Under the pieces are notes generated by a model. That model saw only the letters and a list, made by a program, of their open reading frames with translations, made no database searches and had not been told where the DNA came from. The position numbers were made by a program, and so were the translations under genes. A stretch of 64,000 nt of DNA from Streptomyces sp. NBC_00464 (GTDB lineage Bacteria > Actinomycetota > Actinomycetes > Streptomycetales > Streptomycetaceae). Positions 15,446 to 24,053 of this stretch are shown one piece after another. The stretch is taken from the NCBI RefSeq assembly GCF_036013915.1, contig NZ_CP107899.1, positions 5,456,001 to 5,520,000 on the forward strand, read 5' to 3'. Numbering within the stretch: position 1 is the first letter of the stretch; each line of letters starts with the position of its first letter.

Positions 15446-16311
15446 CCACCGACGCCGCACAGACACGTATCAAGTCCCGTCCCCGCAGCGCCTGGTCGCC
15501 GAGCCAGATCGTGCTCACCCTCATCGGCGCAGCCGTCTCGGCCGTCTTCCTGGCACCGCTCGCCTGGGCCCTTTTCACCTCCCTCAAGTCGGAGACCGAG
15601 GCCGTCGAGGTGCCGACGCACTGGCTGCCGGAGGACTGGACGGGCCAGGCGTGGAAGGCCCTCTTCGAGACCGGCAACATCACCAACTGGTTCGTGAACT
15701 CGCTCGTCGTCTCGGTGTGTGTGACCGCGGTGGTGCTGCTGGTGAGCGCCCTCGCCGGATACGGCTTCGCCCGCACCGAGTTCAGGGGCAAGACGGTCCT
15801 GATGGGCGTGGTGATGGCGGGCCTGATGGTCTCGCCCGCCGTCCTCGGCGTCCCCCTGTTCACCACCGTCCAGCAGATGGGCATGGTCGACACCTACTGG
15901 GGCATGATCCTGCCGCAGTGCGCGCCCGCCGCGATGGTCTACATCCTCTACAAGTTCTTCCAGGGCATCCCGAGAGAGCTGGAGGAGGCCGCGTTCATCG
16001 ACGGCGCCGGCCGCTGGCGGGTGTTCTTCACCATCATCGTGCCGCTGTCCAGGCCCTCCCTGTCCGCGGTCGGCATCTTCACCTTCATCGCGTCCTGGAA
16101 CAACTTCCTGTGGCCGTACATGGTGACCAACAACCCCGACCTGATGACCATGCCGAACGGCATCGCCACCGTCATGAACTCCTACGGCATCCAGTGGGCC
16201 CAGCTCATGGCCGGCGGACTGATGGCGGGGCTTCCGCTGATCATCGTCTTCGTCTTCTTCCAGCGCCAGATCGTCAGCGGCGTCGCCCACACCGGCCTCG
16301 CAGGCCAGTGA
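15442..16311 (+). CDS. Sugar ABC transporter permease 2 (MalG-like)
   Basis: A 289-residue permease with six TM segments, the partner of the preceding subunit. The EAA loop is ELEEAAFIDGAGRWRVFFTIIVPLSRPSLSAVGIFTF. The N-terminal TM1 is IVLTLIGAAVSAVFLAPLAWALFTSLKSETE, and NNFLWPYMVTNNPDLMTMPNGIA is the conserved periplasmic segment of MalG/UgpE proteins. The start codon overlaps the previous stop (ATGA). It is followed after 41 nt by the arabinofuranosidase. Confidence 0.92.
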   Translation: MTTDAAQTRIKSRPRSAWSPSQIVLTLIGAAVSAVFLAPLAWALFTSLKSETEAVEVPTHWLPEDWTGQAWKALFETGNITNWFVNSLVVSVCVTAVVLLVSALAGYGFARTEFRGKTVLMGVVMAGLMVSPAVLGVPLFTTVQQMGMVDTYWGMILPQCAPAAMVYILYKFFQGIPRELEEAAFIDGAGRWRVFFTIIVPLSRPSLSAVGIFTFIASWNNFLWPYMVTNNPDLMTMPNGIATVMNSYGIQWAQLMAGGLMAGLPLIIVFVFFQRQIVSGVAHTGLAGQ

Positions 16312-16352
16312 CCCGTACCGAGACACGTACCGACACCACCCCGAAGGAAGTC

Positions 16353-17870
16353 ATGACCCGCACCGCCCGCTTCACCCTCGACCCGGCCTTCACCGTCGGC
16401 GATGTCGACCCCCGCCTCTTCGGCTCGTTCGTGGAACACCTCGGCCGCTGCGTCTACGACGGCATATACGAGCCGAGCCACCCCTCCGCCGACGAGGCGG
16501 GCCTGCGCACGGACGTCCTGGACCTGATCCGCGAACTCGGCGTCACCGCCATCCGCTACCCCGGCGGCAACTTCGTCTCCGGCTACCGCTGGGAGGACAG
16601 CGTCGGCCCCGTCGAAGAGCGGCCGCGCCGCCTCGACCTCGCCTGGCGCTCCACCGAGACGAACCGATTCGGGCTCTCCGAGTTCATCGCCTTCTGCAAG
16701 AAGATCGGCCCGCAGGCCGAGCCCATGATGGCCGTGAACCTCGGTACCCGGGGCGTCCAGGAGGCCATCGAACTCCAGGAGTACGCCAACCACCCGTCCG
16801 GCACCGAACTCTCCGAGCGCCGCATCGCGCGCGGCGACAAGGACCCCTTCGGCATCAAGCTGTGGTGCCTGGGCAACGAGATGGACGGCCCCTGGCAGAC
16901 CGGCCACAAGACCGCCGAGGAGTACGGCCGGATCGCCGCCGAGACCGCCCGCGCGATGCGGCAGATCGACCCCTCCGTCGAACTCGTCGCCTGCGGCTCC
17001 TCGGGCCGGTCCATGTCCACGTTCGCCGCCTGGGAGGCGACGGTCCTCGCCGAGACCTACGACCTCGTCGACTACGTCTCGCTGCACGCCTACTACGAGG
17101 AACTCGGGGGCGACCGCGACTCGTTCCTGGCATCGGCCGTGGACATGGAGTCCTTCATCGAGGACGTCGTCGCCACCTGCGACCACGTCGGGGCGCGGCT
17201 GAAGTCCACGAAGAGGATCAACCTCTCGTTCGACGAGTGGAACGTCTGGTACATGGCCCGCAGCCAGCAGGAGGCCGAGGCGAACCCCCTCGACTGGCCC
17301 GAGGCACCCCGCCTGCTGGAGGACAACTACTCGGTCACCGACGCCGTCGTCTTCGGCACCCTGCTCATCGCCCTGCTGCGCCACGCCGACCGGGTCACCG
17401 TGGCCTGCCTGGCCCAGCTGGTCAACGTGATCGCCCCGATCATGACCGAGCCCGGCGGCCCGGCCTGGCGCCAGACCACCTTCTTCCCGTTCGCCCAGGC
17501 GGCCCGCCACGGCAGGGGCCAGGTCCTGGACGTCCGGGTGGACTCACCCACCTACACCACGGCGAAGTACGGCGAGACGGACCTCCTGCACGCCACCGCC
17601 GTCCGCGACCCGGAGACCGGCGCCGTCACCGTCTTCGCGGTCAACCGCAGCCAGTCCGCGACCCTCCCGCTCGAAGTCGCCCTGCACGGCTTCGACCTGA
17701 CGGGGATCGCCGAGCACCAGGTCCTCGCCGACGCGGACCCGGACGCCCGCAACACCCTCGACGAGCCCGGACGGGTCGCCCCGCACCCGGCCGACGGCAC
17801 GGTGCTCGACGGGGGAGTGCTGCGGGCCACCCTGGAGCCGATGTCCTGGAACATGATCCGCCTCGTCTGA
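16353..17870 (+). CDS. Alpha-L-arabinofuranosidase, GH51
   Basis: A 505-residue cytoplasmic glycosidase (no signal peptide) that removes terminal arabinofuranosyl residues from imported arabino-oligosaccharides. The acid/base Glu176 lies in KLWCLGNEMDGPWQ and the nucleophile Glu295 in NLSFDEWNVWY, both in the GH51 (beta/alpha)8 barrel. A C-terminal beta-sandwich follows (about 390-505). The N-terminus RLFGSFVEHLGRCVYDGIYEP is the usual family start. ATG at 16353 has a GAAGGAAG ribosome site just before it. It is the last gene of the importer unit, so uptake and hydrolysis of the sugar are coordinated. A bidirectional terminator follows. Confidence 0.94.
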   Translation: MTRTARFTLDPAFTVGDVDPRLFGSFVEHLGRCVYDGIYEPSHPSADEAGLRTDVLDLIRELGVTAIRYPGGNFVSGYRWEDSVGPVEERPRRLDLAWRSTETNRFGLSEFIAFCKKIGPQAEPMMAVNLGTRGVQEAIELQEYANHPSGTELSERRIARGDKDPFGIKLWCLGNEMDGPWQTGHKTAEEYGRIAAETARAMRQIDPSVELVACGSSGRSMSTFAAWEATVLAETYDLVDYVSLHAYYEELGGDRDSFLASAVDMESFIEDVVATCDHVGARLKSTKRINLSFDEWNVWYMARSQQEAEANPLDWPEAPRLLEDNYSVTDAVVFGTLLIALLRHADRVTVACLAQLVNVIAPIMTEPGGPAWRQTTFFPFAQAARHGRGQVLDVRVDSPTYTTAKYGETDLLHATAVRDPETGAVTVFAVNRSQSATLPLEVALHGFDLTGIAEHQVLADADPDARNTLDEPGRVAPHPADGTVLDGGVLRATLEPMSWNMIRLV

Positions 17871-17896
17871 ACCGGCAGAGCCGGGGCAGATAGCCG

Positions 17897-17927
17897 CACC
17901 CTGGGGCTTCGTGCGAGCCCCAGGGTG
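17897..17927. terminator. Bidirectional hairpin between convergent genes
   Basis: A 12-bp perfect stem CACCCTGGGGCT/AGCCCCAGGGTG (17897-17908 and 17916-17927) with a 7-nt loop. It sits between the arabinofuranosidase stop and the stop codon of the convergent lipoprotein gene, which starts at the very next base. Confidence 0.8.
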
Positions 17928-18674
17928 TCAGTGCGTGTCGCCGGTGGCCTCGCCCGTACCGAAGACGTACACGAGGTAGGCCGGCTCCCTCCCGGGGAGC
18001 GGGTACTCGCGGAGGTACGTCGCCGCCGGCCCCGACCGGTACAGCGGGCTGTCGACCAGGGCCCCGGCCTTCTCGTACGCCGTGTCGACCCGGGGTGTCA
18101 TGCCGTCCAGCCAGGCGGCAGCGCCCTTCGGGTCGGCACCGGGGTGGTCGATCCCGGCGCAGTCGCGCAGGAAGCGGGCACGCTCGGGCGCATTCTTCGG
18201 AGTGGTGCAGGTCACGGAGTCGAGATCGCCGGAGAGCGTCCAGACGGCCGCGACGGTCAGTGCGGAACTGCCGGCGGAGGTGCCCGCAGAATGCCAGACC
18301 GGCGGCGCTGCGTCGCCCGCCCGCACGTCCACCTTCTCCCGCGGCCTCATGGCGATGTGCCAGCTCTTCGCGAGACGGTCCAGGAACGCCCGGCCGGTGT
18401 AGCCGGACGCCAACGGCACGGCACGTCTGCCCTGGGGGATCTTGTCCCGGGTGGCGGGATTCGAGGGCCAGTCACTCAGGTCGGTCGAGGTGGTCAGGGG
18501 CGAGGGGGTGCTCGGGCGCGCGGACGCCGGGGCGGTGGGTGCGACCCGAGCGGTTTCGGGTGGCGTGGCCGGGGTGTGCGAGGACGAGCAGGCCGACAGG
18601 AGGGCGGCGGACAGGGCCGCCACCGAGACGGCGTGCGCCGCGCGGGACCGTGACGGGGGCAAGACGAACTCCAT
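17928..18674 (-). CDS. Putative secreted lipoprotein of unknown function
   Basis: A 248-residue protein with a lipoprotein signal: basic start MEFVLPPSRSRAAHAV, hydrophobic stretch SVAALSAALL and lipobox LLSAC with Cys near residue 29. A Thr/Pro/Ala-rich linker (TPATPPETARVAPTAPASARPSTPSP) follows, as for a surface-anchored protein. The folded part has DRIPQ-like turns and two cysteines in SVTCTTPKN and FLRDCAGID that may pair. I do not recognise the domain. The start at 18674 is chosen for the signal peptide; the frame is open upstream. A hairpin at 18696-18725 separates it from the transglycosylase-like gene, so it may be expressed separately. Confidence 0.75.
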   Translation of the reverse strand: MEFVLPPSRSRAAHAVSVAALSAALLSACSSSHTPATPPETARVAPTAPASARPSTPSPLTTSTDLSDWPSNPATRDKIPQGRRAVPLASGYTGRAFLDRLAKSWHIAMRPREKVDVRAGDAAPPVWHSAGTSAGSSALTVAAVWTLSGDLDSVTCTTPKNAPERARFLRDCAGIDHPGADPKGAAAWLDGMTPRVDTAYEKAGALVDSPLYRSGPAATYLREYPLPGREPAYLVYVFGTGEATGDTH

Positions 18675-18695
18675 TCGATGAGGTGCAGGGCCGGG

Positions 18696-18725
18696 GTGGT
18701 GCCGTCCCGGCGGGGACGGCACCAC
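18696..18725 (-). terminator. Hairpin after the transglycosylase-like gene
   Basis: A 13-bp perfect stem (18696-18708 and 18713-18725) with a 4-nt loop GGCG. It lies 7 nt after the stop codon of the large secreted-protein gene, reading on the minus strand, and just before the lipoprotein gene. Confidence 0.8.
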
Positions 18726-18732
18726 GGTCACC

Positions 18733-21700
18733 TCACTCGTCGAAGCAGGTGCCGGTCGAGGCCGCGGAGACCGGGACCAGCTTCACCGCGTCGTAGGCGA
18801 CGTCCGCGTCGCCGGTGTAGTCCGATCGGCTCGTGTTGTCGGCCTGGATGTTGGCGCCCTCCCAGAGTTTGAGGGTGCCTAGGGCAGCCCATACGTCCTG
18901 ACCGTTGCTTTTGGAGGCCTGGTTGACACTGCAGGTGTGGCTGGGTTGCGCGCCTGCCGTGTTCATGCCGACATTGACGGTGTACGGGACCACGGCCTGC
19001 GCGCCGTGGTTCGGCAGATGCACGTAGATCGCGTACCGGCGACCGGGCGAGCCGGAGAACGGCAGCAGGGACGCTTCCGGTGTCCAGGTCGCCGTGACCG
19101 TGTGCCACAGGTAGTTGGTGTGGGTGGCACTGTTGGGGTAGGCGTGGGTGAACCAGACGTGGCCGTCGTAGCCCGCACCCAGCTGGTGCAGGTCGATCGG
19201 GGCGATGTCCCCGGTCGCACGCCAGGTGCCGTCGCTGCGGTTCATGGTGAAGTTGTCGCCGAGCCGCAGCTTGAACGTGCCCGACATCGTTGTCGAATCC
19301 TTGCACCCCTGGGTGTTGTCAGCCGGGACGGGCAGGTCGTCGATGAGGAGGGTGCCGTCGGCCATCCCGACGTTGTTGCACGGGCCGGCGGCGTACTGCC
19401 GGTCCAGTGCGGGCTCGCCGCTGCCGAGCGCGTACACGAGGTTCTCCTTGGAACCTGTGGTGTCGTCCATGCCGCCGCCCCAGCTGACCGATCCGTTCCA
19501 CCAGCAGCTCTCGTCCTCGGCCGGGCACGGGTCGCTGCCGGAGGAGGCCCCGGGGTCGCAGCTGTTCGTACCCTGCGTGCAGTAACTGCGGTAGTTGGTA
19601 TTGAGGTTGAGCTTTCCGCTGACGCCGACGCCTCCGGTGGGGAAGAGCGGCAGGGCGTAGGAGGGCTCGGCGTCGTACGTGCGCTGCGGGGTCTCCGCCC
19701 AGCCCATGATCTTCTCCTCGTACGGCCAGTTGGCCGGGTGCGCGGCGTCGTCGTACGAGTCGCGGAGGAAGGGGGCCCGGTCGGAGGGGTAGTTGGGGTT
19801 GGCCGGGTTGTTGTACCAGCCCAGGCCGGTGCGCCCGCCGTTCTGGGAGGAGTCGGTGTAGACGCCGCTGTTGTATCCCCACAGAGCCATGTACCAGTTC
19901 TCCACGTAGGTGGAGTTGCCGGTGTTCACGTTCATGCCGAGGGACTTGAGCTGGTTCCACGTCTTGCTGAGGATCTGGACTCCGGCGGCGATGTTGGACG
20001 CGTAGTCCGTGGCGATCGCATACGCCTCGGTCGGGTTGTACGGATTGGGCTTCGCCTCGTTCATACCCGAGGTGACCTGGGCGATGCCGTAACCGCAGTC
20101 GGCCACGGCCCCGTTGGGGTAGTAGTGGATGCTGTCGGTGTTGCCGAAGTAGTCCCCGAGCAGCGGATTGCCGCCGTCGCCCGGGACGGAGTGCCAGGAC
20201 GCCTGCTTGAAGTTGGACTCCTGCGCGAGGATTCCGAGCATCACCTGGGCGGGGACGGTGCCGCCACCGGTCAGGGCCACACGCGGGAAGAGGCCGTTGG
20301 GGGTGTACGCGACGCTGCCGGTGCCGAGATAGTTCGCCGGACGGGTGACCGTGAGGTCACCGTGCACGGCCTGGTCGACGGCCCACTCGACCATGTTGGT
20401 GCTGGGCTGCAGCGCCTGCCCGTGCGGATCGTTCCGCTTGACCAGACAGTTCGAGTAGTGGGAGCCGGTGTTGGGCTCGTCGGGGACGAGGCCCGTGTAG
20501 GCCAGCTCGTCCTTCTCCAGCTCCAGGTTCGGGCCCGTCTCCCGCTCCACGTCGTCGGCGGCTTCGGTGACGGTCGCCTCGGCCGTGACCACGTCGGTGG
20601 AGGCCGGGGTGTTCGTCGCCGTGGCGAGCACGGCCACGTGGATGCGCCCGGCTCCGGACCCCGAGGGGGAGCCGATGGCCGAAGTGATGCCCTTGAGCTC
20701 GTCGGAGGCTACCGACGTGGTGAGCAGATGGCCTTGCCGCGAGGCCGCCACGGGCTTGTCGGGGGCGTCCGCCTTGTGGAGTCCGGGTGCCTTCGCGGTG
20801 TCGACGCCGGATACCGCGCCCGCGACCAGGTCGCCGTCGCCGCGCGGAAAGAGCCCGAGCTTGCCGAGGGGCGCGCTGCCGAGCCGCGTCAGCTTCCCGC
20901 TCCGGCTGTCCAGGCGGTGCAGCTCGTCCTTGCCGTGCGCGACGAGGGCCAGGTCGATCGCGCCGCCCTCGGAGGGTGCCAGGGCGAAGAGCCGGCCGGG
21001 GAGTGCGGCGACGGTGTCGGACGTGCCCTGGGACTTCCCTGCTGTGGCGAGTCTGACCAGCCGGCCGTCGATGACTCCGAGGTCGCCGTCGGCGGTGGGC
21101 ATCGGGTTGGTGAACTGGCCCTTGACCGTGGTGGTGCGGAGCGTTCTTCCCGACGCGGCATCGACGTCGAAGACCTTCGTGGTGCCTTCCCGCGAGTCGC
21201 CCACGGCGCTGCGGGTGAAGGTCACGGTGTCGCTCTCGCCGCAGCCGGGCGAGAAGTAGGCGAGCTGGACACCGGTGACCGATCGGGTGACCTTGCCGCT
21301 GGTCAGGTCGACCACCGCGGCGAAGGCCCCGTGCTGCATCAGCGAGGGCTTGTTCGCGGCCGTCGACGGCGCGTAGACGGCGGCCGCGTAGCGCCCGGAT
21401 CCGGTGGTGCAGGTGTAGCCGGTCCACGGGCCGATGCCGTTCAGGCCGGCTTGGGTGAGGTTGGCGATCTCCCGGTAGGCGAACGAATCGGCCTCGTCCG
21501 CCACCAGGATGTGGAAACCGGCGGAGTCGCCCGTGCCGGTCACGGCGCGGTCGGTCGAGTCCTGCCAGCTCTTGCCCAACTGGCTCTCGGGCGAGGTGAA
21601 CAGGCGCCCCTGGGTCTGAGGTGCCGCGGCGGCCGTGGTGCCGGCCACGCCGATCGCTCCGGTGGCGGGAAGCATTCCGGCGGCAAGGGCGACGCAGGAC

Positions 21701-21786
21701 AGGAAGGCGGTTCTGGCCGTCAGCCGAAGCGCCCGCGGGCGGCGGCCCTCCGTACGCGCGGCATTGCTTGTTCTTCTCAACGCCAT
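18733..21786 (-). CDS. Large secreted protein with lytic transglycosylase-like (SLT) core
   Basis: A 1017-residue exported protein. Residues 1-55 form a long signal region (RALRLTARTAFLSCVALAAGMLPATGAIGVAG). Residues about 90-410 contain repeating beta-strand segments (GRLVRLATAG, ELHRLDSRSGKLTRLG) suggestive of a beta-propeller. Around 510-575 is an SLT/lysozyme-like core: VPAQVMLGILAQESNF with candidate catalytic Glu523, then DCGYGIAQVTSGM. After a Trp/Asn-rich region, residues about 880-1017 resemble a golvesin-type C-terminal beta domain (HVWFTHAYPNSATHTNYLWHTVTATW ... YAIYVHLPNHGAQAVVPYTV). It may cleave peptidoglycan or bind cell-wall glycan. ATG at 21786 gives an intact signal peptide and a 10-nt overlap with the DUF2690 gene. 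Confidence 0.8.
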   Translation of the reverse strand: MALRRTSNAARTEGRRPRALRLTARTAFLSCVALAAGMLPATGAIGVAGTTAAAAPQTQGRLFTSPESQLGKSWQDSTDRAVTGTGDSAGFHILVADEADSFAYREIANLTQAGLNGIGPWTGYTCTTGSGRYAAAVYAPSTAANKPSLMQHGAFAAVVDLTSGKVTRSVTGVQLAYFSPGCGESDTVTFTRSAVGDSREGTTKVFDVDAASGRTLRTTTVKGQFTNPMPTADGDLGVIDGRLVRLATAGKSQGTSDTVAALPGRLFALAPSEGGAIDLALVAHGKDELHRLDSRSGKLTRLGSAPLGKLGLFPRGDGDLVAGAVSGVDTAKAPGLHKADAPDKPVAASRQGHLLTTSVASDELKGITSAIGSPSGSGAGRIHVAVLATATNTPASTDVVTAEATVTEAADDVERETGPNLELEKDELAYTGLVPDEPNTGSHYSNCLVKRNDPHGQALQPSTNMVEWAVDQAVHGDLTVTRPANYLGTGSVAYTPNGLFPRVALTGGGTVPAQVMLGILAQESNFKQASWHSVPGDGGNPLLGDYFGNTDSIHYYPNGAVADCGYGIAQVTSGMNEAKPNPYNPTEAYAIATDYASNIAAGVQILSKTWNQLKSLGMNVNTGNSTYVENWYMALWGYNSGVYTDSSQNGGRTGLGWYNNPANPNYPSDRAPFLRDSYDDAAHPANWPYEEKIMGWAETPQRTYDAEPSYALPLFPTGGVGVSGKLNLNTNYRSYCTQGTNSCDPGASSGSDPCPAEDESCWWNGSVSWGGGMDDTTGSKENLVYALGSGEPALDRQYAAGPCNNVGMADGTLLIDDLPVPADNTQGCKDSTTMSGTFKLRLGDNFTMNRSDGTWRATGDIAPIDLHQLGAGYDGHVWFTHAYPNSATHTNYLWHTVTATWTPEASLLPFSGSPGRRYAIYVHLPNHGAQAVVPYTVNVGMNTAGAQPSHTCSVNQASKSNGQDVWAALGTLKLWEGANIQADNTSRSDYTGDADVAYDAVKLVPVSAASTGTCFDE

Positions 21787-22289
21787 GGTGTGCACGCTCC
21801 GTTGGTTCCCTGGGTCGAGCTCTCCGGCGCCGGGTCGTGGTCCTCGCTCAGGTCGCTGAAGCAGCCCTTCGCCGAGTAACTCGTCGGAACCATGGGGGTG
21901 GCCAGGGCGACATTGGTGCTGTCGACGAGTCCGCCCGAATAGGACGCCTCGCTGCCGCCGAGCTGGGGAACGTAGAAGATCGTTGCGTACTGCTGGTACA
22001 GGCTGGTGTTCGTGGGGTCCACGGTCACCTTCGCCCAGGTGGCCCCGCAGGTGGCGGAGTGGAAGAGCTTCACGGTGACGGCCACCGTGCCTGACGGCGG
22101 GTCGTCCGTCTCGCTCACCAGCTGGGCGTCCCAGTCGCAGCCCATGGTCACGGGGTTCTTGCCCATGCAGGTGATGCCCTGGCAGGAATCCGCCGCGGCG
22201 GGTGTCGCAAGGGACAGTGGAGCGGCGCAGGTCAGGGCGAACGTCAGGAGCAGGGCTCGGCGGATATGTGCACGTCTTCGTCTGAGCAT
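21777..22289 (-). CDS. Secreted DUF2690-family protein
   Basis: A 170-residue secreted protein. The signal peptide is MLRRRRAHIRRALLLTFALTCAAPLSLATPAAA, cut near residue 33. The mature N-terminal ~70 residues are a DUF2690 domain: SCQGITCMGKNPVTMGCDWDAQLVSETDD ... VKLFHSATCGATWAKV, with four cysteines at characteristic spacing. The remaining part (VDPTNTSLYQQYATIFYVPQLGG ... KGCFSDLSEDHDPAPESS) has two more cysteines. DUF2690 proteins are extracytoplasmic and otherwise uncharacterised. A GAGG ribosome site precedes ATG at 22289. The 3' end overlaps the large transglycosylase-like gene by 10 nt, so the two are translated from one mRNA and probably act together outside the cell. Confidence 0.85.
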   Translation of the reverse strand: MLRRRRAHIRRALLLTFALTCAAPLSLATPAAADSCQGITCMGKNPVTMGCDWDAQLVSETDDPPSGTVAVTVKLFHSATCGATWAKVTVDPTNTSLYQQYATIFYVPQLGGSEASYSGGLVDSTNVALATPMVPTSYSAKGCFSDLSEDHDPAPESSTQGTNGACTPWR

Positions 22290-22302
22290 GAGGTCCTCGG
22301 TC

Positions 22303-22477
22303 CATGGATGATCGATCCATGACAGGGTCTGCGTCGCTCCTCACGGCGACAACCACGGTTTGCTCAAGGAATCCTCAAGGCTGTTCCGGGCCGCCGACGT
22401 GCGAACTCCCAGGTGAATCAGGAGATTTGCAGATACCTCGCAGATTGCAAAAATGGATGCTTGGTCGGGGCATCCAT
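22303..22477. promoter_or_regulatory. Divergent intergenic region with two ATGGAT/ATCCAT dyads
   Basis: The 300-nt gap between the DUF2690 gene and the EI24 gene is AT-richer than its surroundings. It holds two dyads with related half-sites: CATGGAT/ATCCATG (22303-22309 and 22315-22321, 5-nt spacer) in the DUF2690 leader, and ATGGATGC/GCATCCAT (22453-22460 and 22470-22477, 9-nt spacer) in the middle. An A/T-rich stretch with TTTGCA and TGCAAA (about 22425-22451) lies beside the second. These could be operators for one regulator; a -10/-35 pair could not be assigned with confidence. Confidence 0.5.
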
Positions 22478-22589
22478 ATCTAAAGTGGTCGTCTTCGCCG
22501 ACGTGGGCCCGGTCCCAGCAGGGCCCACGGAGCTCGCCGTGCGACTCCCCGTTGCGCTGACACCACACTCGATCTCGTACGCTGACGTC

Positions 22590-23405
22590 ATGCGTGATCT
22601 CGGGGCGGGCCTCGGCTATCTGATCAAGGGGCAGCGCTGGGTCGCCCGGCACGGCAAGTGGTTCGGCATCGGGCTGCTGCCCGGCCTGATCACCCTCGTC
22701 CTGTACGCGGGCGCCCTCGTCGGCCTCGGCTACGGGGCCGACGACCTGGCGGACTGGGCGACCCCCTTCGCCGACGACTGGTCCTCGCCCTGGCTCGGCC
22801 TGCTCCGCACCACTCTGACCGTGCTGGTCTTCGCCCTAGGCCTCTTCCTGGCCGTCATCACCTTCACCGCCGTGACCCTCCTCGTCGGACAGCCCTTCTA
22901 CGAGTCGCTGTCCGAGGAGGTGGACCGCGCCGAGGGCGGCGAGGTCCCCCGGTCGGGGCTGCCGCTCTGGCGGGAGCTGTGGATCTCCGCCCGCGACAGC
23001 GCGCGCATCCTGGTGCGCGTCGCGCTGTACGCGGTCGTGCTCTTCGCCCTCGGATTCATCCCGGTCGCAGGCCAGACCGTCGTCCCGCTCCTCGGATTCT
23101 GCGTCACGGGCTACTTCCTCGCCGAGGAACTCACCGCCGTCGCCCTCCAGCGCCGCGGCATGGTGCTGAGGGACCGGCTCGTCCTGCTGCGCGGCCGCCG
23201 CCTGCTGATCCTCGGCTTCGGCGTGCCGCTGGGGCTCGCCTTCCTGGTCCCGTTCGTCGCCGTCTTCCTGATGCCGGGGGCCGTCGCGGGGGCGACCCTG
23301 CTGGCGCGCGACCTGGTGGGGGAGGACACGGACGACGAAGCGGACGACGGGCGGGACCCGGGAGCGGTAACCTCCCCGTTGCCGAACGGCCTCAACCAGG
23401 ACTGA
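22590..23405 (+). CDS. EI24 domain membrane protein (CysZ-like)
   Basis: A 271-residue integral membrane protein with about four to six TM segments of the EI24/CysZ family. The N-terminus MRDLGAGLGYLIKGQRWVARHGKWFGIGLLPGLITLVLY and the segment FTAVTLLVGQPFYESLSEEVDRAEGG are typical. CysZ proteins in proteobacteria take up sulfate, but actinomycete members are not tied to that role and no cys genes are nearby. The acidic tail EDTDDEADDGRD is cytosolic. ATG at 22590 is where family homology starts, although the frame is open from 22413. A LysE-family gene follows after 21 nt and may be cotranscribed. Confidence 0.85.
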   Translation: MRDLGAGLGYLIKGQRWVARHGKWFGIGLLPGLITLVLYAGALVGLGYGADDLADWATPFADDWSSPWLGLLRTTLTVLVFALGLFLAVITFTAVTLLVGQPFYESLSEEVDRAEGGEVPRSGLPLWRELWISARDSARILVRVALYAVVLFALGFIPVAGQTVVPLLGFCVTGYFLAEELTAVALQRRGMVLRDRLVLLRGRRLLILGFGVPLGLAFLVPFVAVFLMPGAVAGATLLARDLVGEDTDDEADDGRDPGAVTSPLPNGLNQD

Positions 23406-23426
23406 GGAAACGGGGGTTACCCACCC

Positions 23427-24035
23427 ATGACCGAGATGATCGCCGTCGCCGTCATCACCGTCCTCGCTGTCATCAGCCCGGGGGCCGACTTCGCGATGGT
23501 CATCCGCAACAGTTATCTCTACGGCCGGAAGACCGGACTCCTCGCGGCCACCGGAGTCGCCGCCGGCGTCCTCGTCCACGTCACCTACACCATGCTCGGC
23601 GTCGGGCTGCTGATCGCGTCCTCGACCACCCTGTTCACCGTGATCAAACTGGCGGGCGCCGCGTACCTCGTGTACATCGGGTTGCGGACGTTCTTCGCCC
23701 GCAGCGACCTCGGCGTCGACCTGGAGACGAAGTCCGGCCTGAGCCCGCTCGGGGCCCTGCGCACCGGCTTCCTCACCAATGCGCTGAACCCCAAGACCAC
23801 CCTTTTTGTCGTGTCGACCTTCACCCAGGTCGTCGGACCGGGAACCGGCCTGTGGCAGCAGGCCGGCTACGGGCTCTTCATGTCCGTCGCCCATTTCGGC
23901 TGGTTCGGCCTGGTCGCGCTGTTCTTCTCGCACGCCCACCTGCGCACCGCGATGCTGCGGTGGCAGAAGGTCCTCAACCGGGGGATCGGATCGGTGCTCG
24001 TCGGGCTGGGCGTCACTCTGGGCTTCGCCCACTGA
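23427..24035 (+). CDS. LysE/RhtB family amino-acid exporter
   Basis: A 202-residue membrane protein with five to six TM segments. The family signature is near the start: AVISPGADFAMVIRNSYLYGRKTGLLAATGVAAGVLVHVTYTMLGVG. The central region has AGAAYLVYIGLRTFF and LRTGFLTNALNPKTTLFVVSTFTQV. RhtB-type proteins export amino acids such as threonine or homoserine lactone, but the substrate here is not determined. It is 21 nt downstream of the EI24 gene. A symmetrical terminator overlaps its stop codon and that of the convergent amine oxidase. Confidence 0.9.
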   Translation: MTEMIAVAVITVLAVISPGADFAMVIRNSYLYGRKTGLLAATGVAAGVLVHVTYTMLGVGLLIASSTTLFTVIKLAGAAYLVYIGLRTFFARSDLGVDLETKSGLSPLGALRTGFLTNALNPKTTLFVVSTFTQVVGPGTGLWQQAGYGLFMSVAHFGWFGLVALFFSHAHLRTAMLRWQKVLNRGIGSVLVGLGVTLGFAH

Positions 24036-24053
24036 GCCCCGCTGCGGGGCTCA
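24033..24053. terminator. Bidirectional terminator shared by two convergent stop codons
   Basis: TGAGCCCC and GGGGCTCA (24033-24040 and 24046-24053) form an 8-bp stem with loop GCTGC. The left arm starts with the LysE stop codon and the right arm ends with the reverse complement of the amine-oxidase stop codon, so the hairpin itself encodes both stops. Confidence 0.8.

Noticed and set aside
21787..22356. N-terminal extension of the transglycosylase-like frame by 190 codons
   Set aside because: It covers the DUF2690 gene in another frame, and the signal peptide starts at 21786; the extension has no domain features.
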